DNA of 64,000 nucleotides from Verrucomicrobiales bacterium (lineage in GTDB: Bacteria; Verrucomicrobiota; Verrucomicrobiia; Limisphaerales; J093). The DNA lies in assembly GCA_024233305.1 (NCBI GenBank), contig JACKPV010000030.1, positions 186,001-250,000 on the forward strand, read 5' to 3'. Under the pieces are notes generated by a model. That model saw nothing but the letters and a program-made list of their open reading frames with translations, was not told where the DNA came from and did not search any database. A program made the translations under genes and the position numbers. This document shows, piece by piece, positions 8,710 to 18,256 of this stretch. How positions within the stretch are numbered: position 1 is the stretch's first letter; the number at the start of each line of letters is the position of its first letter.

Positions 8710-11700
8710 ATGTTGGCTTCCTACGGCGTGTCAAAGAGCGTATTCCGCAAGCGGGCGGCCCGCCGAAGGGAGTCCATCCGCGCGCGGGCGGCGATGGTTT
8801 CGCTCGCCGTGCTCGCGGGTGTCGGCGTGCCATCAGCGCGGGCGCAGCGCTTTCCTCCACTTTCCCCTGCCGGCGATCCATATCCGTTGCTGCTGAGGGA
8901 GCCCGGGCCGCTCCGGCTTACCGGGATGGAGGTCGGGCCGGACGGCGGCCTCGAATTGATCGACAATCTGCATGCTGCCTGGATCGCTTCAATCCGATGG
9001 GGCACGCCGGTGGATCGGTTGGAGTTTGGGACCCGCCCGGTGGCATGGTATGGAGCCGCGGGTCGCGTCGGAGGACGCCCGGTCGCCCCCGCTCACGCGG
9101 AGTTCGAAATCCATCGCTGGACGGTTTCCGACGGGCTACCGGCCCTCAAGGTTCGTTCGGTGGCGCAAACGCCCGATGGTTTTCTGTGGGTGGGGACCGT
9201 GGACGGGCTTGCGCGGTTCGATGGAATCACCTTCAAAGTCTTCAGCGAGGCCAACACCGCCGCCTTGCGCGAGAATGGCTCGGTGGTCCGCGCGCTGGCG
9301 GTTGACGGACGGGGGCGGCTTTGGGGCGGAACCATGCGTGGGATGTTCTGCCTCCTTGACGGGAGATTCGTGGGGTTTCCCGGCCAGGAAGCGGTCCGTG
9401 GCCGGCCGGTGAACGACCTCTGCGCTTCCCGCAAGGGCGGGGTGTGGGCCGCGCTGGGCGACGGGCTGATCCGGGTCGACCCCGACGCCACCGAGGTGAT
9501 GGAAATACCGGCTGAAGCGGAGGTCTCCACCGTCATCGAGGGAGCCGGCGGCGAACTGTTCTTCTCCGTCGGCCCGGTCGTGTATCGTGCAGATCCCGCA
9601 GGGGCGCCCCGCCGGCTTGCGTTGCCCTGGCCGGTTATTCCCGAGGCATGGGACGAAGCCCGGTCCTGGAGGATCTTCGATCTTTGGATCGCCGATGCCG
9701 GGAAGCTGTGGATCGGAACCGCGAGCGGGCTCTGGCAGTTCGATCCGGCGGACGAAGCCGCGGGCCTGAAAGCGACCGACCCTGCCGACCTGCATCTGCA
9801 AGTGCCCCAAAACGCGCACATCGCGGCGTACGGACAAGACGGGCTGCTGGCCACCCATCGCGAAAGCCCGGGCCTGGTCCTGTACCGACGCGAGGATGAC
9901 GGCTATCGACGGCAGTTCCTGGCCGGGGCCGAGACGTTTTCGGTCATCGTGGACCGGGCTGGCTCCATTTGGACCGGGACCCGGGAGGGTCTGTGCAGCC
10001 ACCGGGAAAGACCCTGCGTCACTTTTGTCACCCAGGGCGGCGCGTCCATTTCGGACCCAACGGCCATCGTTGAAAGTCCCGACGGCGGCATCTGGATCGC
10101 GGGCCCCGCCCAGGTGTTCTCCTGGCACGGACGTGAACTTGATTACTACACCCCCGCGTACGGAGGGGGATTTCGTCCGGCGCTCCTGGCGCCAATGCTC
10201 GAGCGGTATCCCGGGACGTCCCGTGTTCCTTTGCCCTTCCTGCGGGGCGACGCTCCGGGCGGGGATTCCGCGGCCGGCGCAAGCGGGCGTGAGGATGAAG
10301 CAGCATCGCTGACCGTCTCCGTGCGACTTCGGGACGGATCCTGGCTGGTCGGAGCCGGCGACGGGTTGTTCGTGCTGAACCCCGATGATGCGTTGGCGCG
10401 GGTGGCCGCGGTTCCCGAACGGCGGGTGGATGCTTTGGCAGAGCTACCGGGCAACGCGATCCTGCTTGGGATAGCCGGCGTCGGATTGTGCCGGATGCGG
10501 GACGATCGGTGCGAGGTTCTGGCAGATGAGGCAGCCACCGGAAAGGTGAACTGCCTGCGGCCGAGGGCAACTGGTGAGGGGGTCTGGGTGGGAACGAGCC
10601 GGGGAATGGGCATCGTCGTTGGCGAGCGTTTCGTCCGGCTGGATCTTGGTGTTCTGATCAACAATCTGGAGATTGCAGGGATCGTGGAGGACGGCTTGGG
10701 CCACCTTTGGTTGAACCACCCGGAGGGGCTTTCCCGCCTCGGTTTGGACGTTCTGGAGCGCTCCGCTCCGGACGTATCAGGCCCCTGTGAGGCGAGGCAT
10801 TACGGTGCGGAGGACGGCATCGCCGCGTTGAACGTGGCGCCGGGAGGCGTCACTGCGCTGCGGGCCTCGGACGGGCGTCTGTGGTTTCTCAAGCGGCACG
10901 GGGTGGTGATGGTTGATCCGACGCGATTGCCGAACCCGTCCACGCCGGGCGTCGTCATTGAGAGTCTCCTGGCGGACGCGGTCCCGATCCCGCGTGACGG
11001 GAGCGCCCCGGGGGCCCCGGCGCGCGCGAAAGGCCGGATTGCTTTCGAGTTCACGACTCCGTCGTTGCACGAGGCCGAGGAGACGCGGTTGGAGTACCGG
11101 CTGGACGGCTTCGACCAGGATTGGAGGACCGCCGACCGGTCGCGGCGGGCGGATTACGGGCGCTTGGCGGCGGGCGACTACTTGTTCCGGGTGCGGGCTC
11201 GGGATGGAGAAGGCCGATGGAGCGGGGAGGAAGCCACGCTGGCTCTGAGGGTGACGTCGCCGCTTTGGCGAACGTGGCCGTTTGGAGCCGCCGGCGCCGC
11301 GGCGGGAACGGCCTTGCTGGCTGCGGTTATGCGCTGGCTGCTGCGCACGCAGCGGTCCCGGCTGAAGCGTGAAACCAGCCGGGCCGTGGACAGCGAACGA
11401 CGCCGGATCGCGCGCGATATTCACGATCACCTTGGGGTGCTCCTGGCAAACCCCGGAGTTCCCACCGGAGGAGGCTCGTCGCCGGCGCAGGGGTTGCGGG
11501 AGTTGATCTGGCAGATCCATCCTGCAAACGACCGCCTGCCAAGCGTGTTGGATTTCATCGCGAACTTGTCCTCCCGCTATCTCGAAATCGCCGGCATCCG
11601 GCTGGAACTGGAACTTCCTCCTGATCCAACGGATCGCGCGGTCAGTCCCGAGTTCCGCCGGAATGTCGCGGCGCTGCTCAAGGAGGTTCTGCGCAACGCG

Positions 11701-12018
11701 GCCGAGCATTCCAAGGCAACGGTCGTTTCGGTCCGGTTGGCCGCCTTCGACAAAGCGATCGAGTTGCTCGTCAGCGACAACGGATGCGGGTTCAAGGCCG
11801 CGGAGCTGGCTCCGGCGGGGGATGCCTGCGGGTGGACCGGCAACGGGCTGCGAAATCTCGTCCATCGATCCGAATCGCTGGGTGGACGCTGCGAAATCAA
11901 TTCCCGACCGGGCGCAGGAACCTCGATCCGTTTCGTCCTCCCGTTCGGGGCTTCTCCCGACCCAGGCAAAGCCCCACTGCCCTCGTCGCCTTCAGTTCCC
12001 CGTCGCAATGAGAGTTGA
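8710..12018 (+). CDS. Propeller-type sensor histidine kinase (NarL/LytS-like output) with a shortened DHp domain
   Basis: 1102-residue transmembrane kinase. After a signal peptide (MVSLAVLAGVGVPSARA in the N-terminal region) comes a long two-component-regulator beta-propeller with repeats such as DGFLWVGTVDGLARFDG and GRLWGGTMRGMF, then a Y_Y_Y domain (LEYRLDGFDQDW), one membrane helix (FGAAGAAAGTALLAAVM), the HisKA_3 motif RRRIARDIHDHLG with the phospho-accepting His near 904, and an HATPase_c domain (EVLRNAAEHSK, SDNGCGF, GNGLRNL, GAGTSIRF). Between the His motif and LRELIWQIHPAND only about 15 residues remain, roughly 20 fewer than in the kinase at 26877, so part of the dimerisation helices seems missing. 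The stop overlaps the next gene, its likely cognate regulator. Confidence 0.9.
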   Translation: MLASYGVSKSVFRKRAARRRESIRARAAMVSLAVLAGVGVPSARAQRFPPLSPAGDPYPLLLREPGPLRLTGMEVGPDGGLELIDNLHAAWIASIRWGTPVDRLEFGTRPVAWYGAAGRVGGRPVAPAHAEFEIHRWTVSDGLPALKVRSVAQTPDGFLWVGTVDGLARFDGITFKVFSEANTAALRENGSVVRALAVDGRGRLWGGTMRGMFCLLDGRFVGFPGQEAVRGRPVNDLCASRKGGVWAALGDGLIRVDPDATEVMEIPAEAEVSTVIEGAGGELFFSVGPVVYRADPAGAPRRLALPWPVIPEAWDEARSWRIFDLWIADAGKLWIGTASGLWQFDPADEAAGLKATDPADLHLQVPQNAHIAAYGQDGLLATHRESPGLVLYRREDDGYRRQFLAGAETFSVIVDRAGSIWTGTREGLCSHRERPCVTFVTQGGASISDPTAIVESPDGGIWIAGPAQVFSWHGRELDYYTPAYGGGFRPALLAPMLERYPGTSRVPLPFLRGDAPGGDSAAGASGREDEAASLTVSVRLRDGSWLVGAGDGLFVLNPDDALARVAAVPERRVDALAELPGNAILLGIAGVGLCRMRDDRCEVLADEAATGKVNCLRPRATGEGVWVGTSRGMGIVVGERFVRLDLGVLINNLEIAGIVEDGLGHLWLNHPEGLSRLGLDVLERSAPDVSGPCEARHYGAEDGIAALNVAPGGVTALRASDGRLWFLKRHGVVMVDPTRLPNPSTPGVVIESLLADAVPIPRDGSAPGAPARAKGRIAFEFTTPSLHEAEETRLEYRLDGFDQDWRTADRSRRADYGRLAAGDYLFRVRARDGEGRWSGEEATLALRVTSPLWRTWPFGAAGAAAGTALLAAVMRWLLRTQRSRLKRETSRAVDSERRRIARDIHDHLGVLLANPGVPTGGGSSPAQGLRELIWQIHPANDRLPSVLDFIANLSSRYLEIAGIRLELELPPDPTDRAVSPEFRRNVAALLKEVLRNAAEHSKATVVSVRLAAFDKAIELLVSDNGCGFKAAELAPAGDACGWTGNGLRNLVHRSESLGGRCEINSRPGAGTSIRFVLPFGASPDPGKAPLPSSPSVPRRNES

Positions 12019-12682
12019 AACAACGCCGGAACCCGGTGCCGACGTCCGCTTCGCAATTGTCGAGGACGGGCGCGAATACCGTCGCCATATCGCGCGCCTG
12101 ATCGCCGCAAAACCGGGCTGGCGAACGGTCATCGAGTGCGCCTCCGCGGAAGAGGCCTTGGCCGGCTTGCAGGCCGCCCGGCCCGAGATCGTGCTGCTCG
12201 ACATCTGCCTTGGCGAACGCTGCGGAGTCGCCATCGTGTCCCAGCTGAAGCGCCTGCTTCCTCAGGCAGCGATTGTCATGCTCACGGTCGTGGAGGATCC
12301 GGAAATCATCGTCCGTGCGCTCGAGTCCGGCGCTTCAGGCTACATCGTCAAAGCTGGGGAAGGGGAACTCATGCAGGCGATCGAAGAGATCGTCGAGGGC
12401 GGGGCCGGAATGAGCCCCGCGGTGGCGCGACGCCTCGTCATGTGGTTTCAGCGGCGCGGTTCAAGCACCCGGCCAAGGGCGGGCAAGTTGACCGCCCGCC
12501 AATGGGAAATCCTGAAGCTTGCGGCCAGAGGCAAGCAGCAGGGCGAGATCGCCCTGGCTCTGGGAATCTCCGCGCACACGGTCAAGAATCACTTCCGCAA
12601 CATCTACGAAACGCTCGATGTGGATTCCGTCATGGAAGCGGTGATCAGGATTCGGGGGGGTAGCGGATTGCTGGACGGTTGA
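12008..12682 (+). CDS. LuxR/NarL-family response regulator
   Basis: 224 residues. The receiver domain has acidic residues (VEDG), the phospho-acceptor Asp65 (VLLDICLG), the conserved Thr (MLTVVED) and Lys (GYIVKAGEGEL). After a linker, a GerE-type helix-turn-helix follows (LTARQWEILKLAARGKQQGEIA, HTVKNHFRNIYETL). The ATG at 12008 lies 11 bp inside the 3' end of the kinase gene, so translation is coupled and the pair is almost certainly a cognate two-component system. Targets are not evident; the upstream secreted protein genes are candidates by proximity only. Confidence 0.93.
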   Translation: MRVETTPEPGADVRFAIVEDGREYRRHIARLIAAKPGWRTVIECASAEEALAGLQAARPEIVLLDICLGERCGVAIVSQLKRLLPQAAIVMLTVVEDPEIIVRALESGASGYIVKAGEGELMQAIEEIVEGGAGMSPAVARRLVMWFQRRGSSTRPRAGKLTARQWEILKLAARGKQQGEIALALGISAHTVKNHFRNIYETLDVDSVMEAVIRIRGGSGLLDG

Positions 12683-13266
12683 GGGACGCCGCTTGGCCGT
12701 AACCATGCCGTCGGATTCACCACGGATACTGGGGGAACCAGAGGCCGCCCACGCGGGGTTGGACTCCCCTTTCAGTAATTGCGCTGACCCTCGCTCCAAC
12801 CCGGCTTTGCCGCGCCCCATCCGGGTCATCCGCGCCCATCCGCGGTCCAGGAACCGCATCGTCACGGCTTAGCCTTATTGATTCAACAGGGGGTAGCCGC
12901 CGACGGGTATTCGGCGCTGCAATCCATTGGCTTACGCAGACTCGCCGCCTCCGATCAGCAGTCACCTTTCGGTGAATCGTCGCCCTCGGCTGCAGGCAGC
13001 CCAATCCCAGCGGAAGCTTGCGCCGACTCCACGTCGGCGGCTGCGAGTTGGTGAATCGTGGCGGCTGAGAAGGTCTGCCCGGGCGCCGGGGGCTTGCAAC
13101 CATCGCACGGGACGCCACACCGTGCACGATTCGTGGTCTCACCTTGAAGGGAGCGGCAGCGCCCTCGTTCACCGCATTGCGTGTTGAGAGAAGCCGAAGC
13201 AGGACGATGAGGAACCGCCAGAACCTGGGAATCACAGGTTCACCCGCAGTGGCACTGGAGCACCCT
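12683..13266. other. Gene-free region with repeat-like debris
   Basis: No gene is supported. Visible are an imperfect triplication of a CATCCGCG-type unit at 12815-12848, a 7-bp-stem hairpin at 13021-13039 (CGCCGAC, loop TCCAC, GTCGGCG) and a 33-nt stretch at 12693-12725 that is about 80% identical to 60091-60123. The region looks like intergenic debris next to the recQ-end repeat. Confidence 0.5.
12815..12848. repeat. Imperfect tandem CATCCGCG-type repeat
   Basis: Three consecutive variants of an about 10-bp unit (CCATCCGGGT, CATCCGCGC, CCATCCGCGGT). Such ATCCGxG strings can be dispersed in environmental genomes; function unknown. Confidence 0.5.
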
Positions 13267-13480
13267 GCCGTGCAGGCCGGGGAAGCAGTCGACCTGAAGG
13301 GGCAGATGCCGGCCGACGAGTGCCGCGAGATCCTCGCCGCCTTCGAGACCCACGGACGCAGTCTCCTGACCCCGGTGCATGAAGCGCTGGGCGGACGCTA
13401 CTCCTTCGAGCAACTGCGCCTCGCCCGCATCATCCACGGCCAAACCACGACCGCGCCATAGGCCGGCCCGGCGGCGCCCC
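13267..13480 (+). repeat. recQ 3'-end direct repeat, copy 2 (gene remnant)
   Basis: 214 bp, 212 identical to 2972-3185, encoding the last 65 RecQ residues and its stop in an open frame, without the helicase core. It is a fragment, not a working gene. The two copies lie in direct orientation 10,295 bp apart and bracket the 3474-12682 gene block, which suggests a tandem duplication or an integration event at the 3' end of recQ. Confidence 0.95.
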
Positions 13481-13515
13481 GGAGGCGGATGAGGAGAGGG
13501 TCGGACGGACGCCGC

Positions 13516-16512
13516 CTACTTGTCGGGTTCGATTGGGACCGGGGCCTCCGGGGTCAGGAGTTCTGTGAGCTCGGACTTGTATGCCGATTGCCCCCGAACC
13601 GACGGGGCCGCCGCGGGGAGCGGAATCGGCACCTGACGGACGGAGGGGCGGGGGAGGCCGGCTGCCCCTCGCGCAAAGTCGGCCATTCGTGCCAGTCCGA
13701 AAACAGCGGTCCGAAATGCTGGGTTGTCGTCGGCGAGTTGAACCGGAGTCATCCCCAGGAGGTTGACCGCCGCCCGGGAAGCGCCGGCTTCAAGCAGGCG
13801 CTTTGCCAGGGAAGGAGATCGCTTCCACGCCGCGAAATGGAGCGCCGTGTTGCCGTCCTCATCTTGCAGGTTCACGTCGGCGCCGTGCTTCAGGAGCCAC
13901 TCCAACACGTCGGCCTGGTTCATTCCCACGGCCACCATCAAGGGGGTGATCATGCCGCTTCCGCGGGCATCGAGGTTTACACCACGTTCTTTCAAAGCGT
14001 CGACCACCTCGATCCGCCCGGCCGCCACGGCGTGGTGAATCAACGGATAACCATCCGCGCTGGTCATCGGATCCGCGCCGGCTTTCACCAGGACCAGCAC
14101 GACCTCCCATCGATCCGCCGGCGTTGGAGATTCCTCTCCCGGCAGCAGAGCGGCGGCGATCTGCATTGCGCCCGCACCCAACAGCGACGGCGCCGCTTCG
14201 CTCACAACAAGCTCCAGAGCGCTGCGGCCCAGCGCATCCCTGGCGGCAACGTCCGCTCCTTCCGACACCAGCCAGCGGACCGCTTCCAGGTTCGTGCGGG
14301 AGACGGCGAAATGCAGGGGCGCCCACTGAGCGCCCCGGTCGTCGTCGTCGGCCAGATTGACGTCGGCGCCATGCTCGCGCAGGAGCCGGGCGCCTTCCAT
14401 CCAGCCCTTCGAGATCGCGAACGAGAGCGGCGTGCGCACTCTCTCTGATCCGGTGAGCGGGCCGTACCGACCATCCTTGCGGTGACCCAACGCGATCGCT
14501 TGGACGTTTACCTTGGCGCCGGCATCCAGCAGCAGGGTCAGAGCTTCGGCGTCCTTCTCGTCAACAGCCTTCGTCAGACGGGCCGAGGTATCGGCGTTCG
14601 GGTCGGCCCCGTGATCAAGGAGCAGCCGCAACATGGAAAGCGACCGGGCCTCGGTCAGAGGCGTCGAAGAATCAGCTTCGTTTGAAGTGGTGCCGCTCAG
14701 ATTCGGATCCGCGCCATGATCCAGGAGAAACGCGGCCATCGGGTCCTTATCGCGGTTCACCGCCAACCAAAGTGGCGTGGCGTACTTCTTTCCCGAGAAA
14801 CTTGTTTGGTGGTCGACGTCCGCCCCTTTGGCCACCAGCAGTTCGGCGAGGCTCACGAATCCCTTTTCCGCTGCCGTGTGAAGGGGAGTCTCGGGCATGG
14901 ACGGCGTGACCGCGGCCCCCCGATCGAGGAGCAATTCCGCCATCGTCCGGTGTCCCGCTTCGACGGCGAAGTGCAACGGCGGATAGCCGGGCTGCGAGGA
15001 AGTGTCGTCGACGCGGGCGCCATGGTCGAGCAGGTAGCGGGCGACGGCAAGCTGCCCCTTCCTGGCTGCCGCGGCGAGCGGCGTGAGCCGACCCTCACCG
15101 GGCGCATTGATCAGGTCCGGGCTGTTGGCCACCAGTGCCTGAATGCGGCGGATCTCCTCGGCTTCCTCGCTGGTCGCGGGGGTGATTCCGGAGTCCGCGG
15201 CGGCCGTGATGCCAGGGGTCTCCTGAACCGCGGCCATCTGCCGTTCCAACGCGAGCAACTCCCGTTCGAGCGACAGCACCGTCCCCGATTCGGCCCGCCC
15301 CGCCTGGACGAGGATCTGTTGGTTTTTCAACGCCTCCTGGACCAGGGCGATCTCCTCCTCGAACAGCGCCTGCCGACGGTTCGCGCCAGCGTTCTGCGGC
15401 AACTGTCGTTGGAGCCGCAGGCGGTCGCGTTTCAGGGAGATGACCTCCGGGGCCCCGGGGCTCACGCGGTCCGTGGTGCGGGCTTCGAGTTTTGCCAACT
15501 GTTCCTCGATCAGCTGGATCTCCCGCAGCACCAGGCCCGCGGCGGCGGCGTTCGATGCCGGGGTGGCTTCGGGCGGGGTGAGGATGATGTCGGGCAGCCG
15601 GGGTGTTCCGGCCTCGAGGCGTGCCAGTTCCCGGCGGAGCGAAAGCAGGTCGCGTTGCAGGGGCACGCTTTCCTCCCAGGAGGCGGCGCCCACGTCCGCT
15701 CGCCGACGGTGTGATTCAAGCTGCTTCTCGACCAGGGCGATCTCGTCCTGCAACAAGGCCCGCTGTTGATCTCGCGCGGTGGCGGGCGTGAGGGCGGGCG
15801 CGTTTTGCTGCGCCTGCTTCAGGGCCCCGATCTGCAGCTCCTGCACCGTTCTCAAGGTGGACACGCGCTCGTCGATTTGGTGGGACACGGTCTTCAGGCG
15901 CTGGGTGAGCACGCGAACCTCGGGATGCTCGACCGAGTAGTTCACCTGTTTCGCAGCCAGCTCCTGTTCGAGCGTCAGCCGCGCGCCGAGCAACTCGCCC
16001 AACGGGGCGTCAGCAGTCACCGCCAGCGCCGCTTCCGCCATCAGCGCGCCGTTTGGCGCATTGGTGATGGTGGCGAGTTGGGCCGACAACGCGGCGATGC
16101 GGGCGGCCATGTTCACCGTCTCCGATCCGGTTGCCGCCGGCTGCGGTGCGACCCTCGGCACGGGGATTTCCGGCGGCCGCAGCAGGGTCAGATTCTCCCG
16201 GCTCAGCTTGACCAGCGTTTCCTCGGCGGGGAACTCGCGGACCACGCGCTCGAAGGCGGCGAGGGCGTCGTTGGTCTGGCCGAGTTTGCGGTGACATTCT
16301 CCGAGCCGGAAGATGGCGGTGGCGGCCAGCCGGCGTTGTTCGTCCAGCTGCCGGACCACCTCTTCGTAGGCCGTGATGGCGGCCGGGAGATCGCGGTTGG
16401 CCTCTTCCTCGAACAACCCTTCGCGGAAGACATCGGCCAGAGGATCGGCGGCGAAGATGCGACCCGCCGCACAGACAACCGTCAACGAAACCAAGCAAAG
16501 GATGCGTTTCAT
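13516..16512 (-). CDS. Exported ankyrin-repeat protein with TPR-like and coiled-coil N-terminal half
   Basis: 998 residues. The signal peptide (MKRILCLVSLTVVCAAGRIFA) ends near residue 21. Residues about 25-110 are TPR-like (AITAYEEVVRQL, ATAIFRLGECHRKLGQ). A long charged region follows with repeated glutamate/leucine-rich coiled-coil segments (LLRRELARLEAG, LVEKQLESHRRR, LLALERQMAAVQ). The C-terminal half (about 475-950) holds around ten ankyrin repeats such as TPLHTAAEKGFVSLAELLVAKGA and TALHFAAWKRS. This predicts a periplasmic or envelope protein-interaction scaffold; partner unknown. The gene is convergent with the recQ remnant and 145 bp downstream of the glycosidase-like gene on the same strand, so co-transcription is possible. 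Confidence 0.85.
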   Translation of the reverse strand: MKRILCLVSLTVVCAAGRIFAADPLADVFREGLFEEEANRDLPAAITAYEEVVRQLDEQRRLAATAIFRLGECHRKLGQTNDALAAFERVVREFPAEETLVKLSRENLTLLRPPEIPVPRVAPQPAATGSETVNMAARIAALSAQLATITNAPNGALMAEAALAVTADAPLGELLGARLTLEQELAAKQVNYSVEHPEVRVLTQRLKTVSHQIDERVSTLRTVQELQIGALKQAQQNAPALTPATARDQQRALLQDEIALVEKQLESHRRRADVGAASWEESVPLQRDLLSLRRELARLEAGTPRLPDIILTPPEATPASNAAAAGLVLREIQLIEEQLAKLEARTTDRVSPGAPEVISLKRDRLRLQRQLPQNAGANRRQALFEEEIALVQEALKNQQILVQAGRAESGTVLSLERELLALERQMAAVQETPGITAAADSGITPATSEEAEEIRRIQALVANSPDLINAPGEGRLTPLAAAARKGQLAVARYLLDHGARVDDTSSQPGYPPLHFAVEAGHRTMAELLLDRGAAVTPSMPETPLHTAAEKGFVSLAELLVAKGADVDHQTSFSGKKYATPLWLAVNRDKDPMAAFLLDHGADPNLSGTTSNEADSSTPLTEARSLSMLRLLLDHGADPNADTSARLTKAVDEKDAEALTLLLDAGAKVNVQAIALGHRKDGRYGPLTGSERVRTPLSFAISKGWMEGARLLREHGADVNLADDDDRGAQWAPLHFAVSRTNLEAVRWLVSEGADVAARDALGRSALELVVSEAAPSLLGAGAMQIAAALLPGEESPTPADRWEVVLVLVKAGADPMTSADGYPLIHHAVAAGRIEVVDALKERGVNLDARGSGMITPLMVAVGMNQADVLEWLLKHGADVNLQDEDGNTALHFAAWKRSPSLAKRLLEAGASRAAVNLLGMTPVQLADDNPAFRTAVFGLARMADFARGAAGLPRPSVRQVPIPLPAAAPSVRGQSAYKSELTELLTPEAPVPIEPDK

Positions 16513-16647
16513 GGTGTTGCAGGATGCCGCATCGCACCACTCCGAGTTGTCATGATTTTGTCAGATTTCGCGGGATGCAGGCCGGGGGCCGACCGTGTCC
16601 TCCGGCCTTCCCGGTGCGGCGCAAGGTCCCCCACTCGGCCGGGCATT

Positions 16648-18003
16648 TCAGCGGGCTGTCGCCGGCGCGGCTGGTTCCTCCAGCTGCCGCTGTGCCCAGT
16701 CGCGCAGCATCCCGATGGCCTTCCCGAGCACCCCCGCTTCGCCCCGGAAGGTCCCCGAGCCGCGGGGTTGGTTGTAGACATCGTACCATTCGTAAAAACC
16801 CTGGTTGTCGATGACCCGGCGGAGCATGGGCTGCAACTCGGCGTACGCCTCCGCAACCAGCCCCTGCTCGATCAGCGCCTGGATCATCCGGCCGCCGAAC
16901 CACGTCCAGTCGCCGCCGTTCTGGTAGCCGTAGGGCCGCATCGAGGGGTTCTTGAAGAAACCCGCCGGATAGGGCGGGTACACGGTGAGCCCGATGGAAC
17001 CGGCGCCCGCGGCCCGGACGTTCGCCCGCATCCGTTCGAGCGCCTGCCGCACTTCCGAGCGGGACAACAGCCCGGCCTGAATCGCCACCGCGGTGCCACC
17101 ATGATAGTAGATGGCTGCCTCGTCGAAATCCGCGGGAAACGGGGAAGCGTCGAGATAGACATGCGGGCGGAACTGGCGACGGGTTTCATCCCACAAATGC
17201 CGCCGCACGTTCTGCCGCACTTCCGCGGCCAGGTCCTGCCAGCGGCGGGCCCGGGGCGTTTCGGCCCCCAGCAGGCTGACGAGGTCGCGCAATGCGAGGA
17301 GAAGCATGGCGTTGTCGTAGATGTCGATGGCCAGATGGCTGTCGGCATCCAGTTCAACTCCCCACTCGTGCTCCGGTTGGACGTCGCCCCAGTCGACGGT
17401 GGTGGCCCCCCAGAGCAGACCATGGGCGTCGTCCCAGCGGTGTGCGCGCAGGAATTCCATGGCGTTCTCCAACCGTTCGAGCACGGGCCGTCCGTCGATC
17501 CGCACCCGGAGAATGTCCGCGTCACCGGTCTTCCGCACGTAGGTGGCCACCGCCTGGACAAGCGATGTTTCCTGATCCGTCTCGACGGTGTTCTTGTGTC
17601 CCCAGAAGTCGGGCGCCGCGGGTTTCTTGCGATACTTGTAAGCGACGTTGGCCTGCGCCCGCGGCACGAAGCCGTCGATGATGTTGCCGTCCTCATCCTG
17701 AAGGCGAAAGAACATCAGCAGGTTGTCCCGCACTTCGGCGGGATCGCACACGTCGCACGAAAGCTCGATGAAGGTGGCGTAATCCCGGATCCAGACCTCG
17801 CGATAGCCGGAGCCGGCGTTGAACCCGGTGCGCAGCAGGGCCCGGGCGCGCTCGAGGACATCGGGAAGGTCCGGATCGGCGAGGATCTGCCGGGCCAGGG
17901 CGGGACGATCGACGGACGCGGGCGAGGGCGGATCCTGGGCTTCCAGCAGCAGGCCGGCAAGCACCGCCAGCCCGAGGCCGCCGGCGAGGAGGGTGATGCG
18001 CAT
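16648..18003 (-). CDS. Exported six-hairpin glycosidase-like protein
   Basis: 451 residues from the ATG at 18003 (signal peptide ITLLAGGLGLAVLAGLLLEA). The rest is alpha-helical with motifs characteristic of (alpha/alpha)6-barrel carbohydrate enzymes: YREVWIRDYATFIEL, GFVPRAQANV, TDQETSLVQAV, DWGDVQPEHEW, IYYHGGTAVAIQAG, YGYQNGGDWTWFGG and RGSGTFRGEAGVLGKAI. The aromatic and acidic clusters resemble an active site, but I cannot assign a GH family; GH15/GH63/GH125-type folds are the nearest in feel. The frame stays open upstream to 18276, but the signal peptide fixes the start. It is divergent from the YlbF gene. Confidence 0.65.
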   Translation of the reverse strand: MRITLLAGGLGLAVLAGLLLEAQDPPSPASVDRPALARQILADPDLPDVLERARALLRTGFNAGSGYREVWIRDYATFIELSCDVCDPAEVRDNLLMFFRLQDEDGNIIDGFVPRAQANVAYKYRKKPAAPDFWGHKNTVETDQETSLVQAVATYVRKTGDADILRVRIDGRPVLERLENAMEFLRAHRWDDAHGLLWGATTVDWGDVQPEHEWGVELDADSHLAIDIYDNAMLLLALRDLVSLLGAETPRARRWQDLAAEVRQNVRRHLWDETRRQFRPHVYLDASPFPADFDEAAIYYHGGTAVAIQAGLLSRSEVRQALERMRANVRAAGAGSIGLTVYPPYPAGFFKNPSMRPYGYQNGGDWTWFGGRMIQALIEQGLVAEAYAELQPMLRRVIDNQGFYEWYDVYNQPRGSGTFRGEAGVLGKAIGMLRDWAQRQLEEPAAPATAR

Positions 18004-18256
18004 GGACCACCAATACCGCCCGCGAGGGATCGTGTCAGCCGGAAACGCCCAGCGGACCGTGCCCATCCGCCCTTCTCGGACCGCGGAGTTTCTTCCGCAG
18101 CGAGCTCGACTTTCCGCCGGGCCAGCGGAGTGAACTCCATGCGCCTCTCTCCAGCCGCCTTGACCGCGGAAAAGCCGGTAAACGCACCGGGGGACAAATC
18201 CCTTGTGCTCGAACCGACATGGGGTAGTTTGGGGGCCACATTGACTGGAAACTGAT

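Noticed and set aside
13144..13461. 105-codon open frame before the ankyrin gene
   Set aside because: Its last 65 residues duplicate the RecQ C-terminus; upstream part has no family sequence. Treated as a recQ remnant, not a gene.
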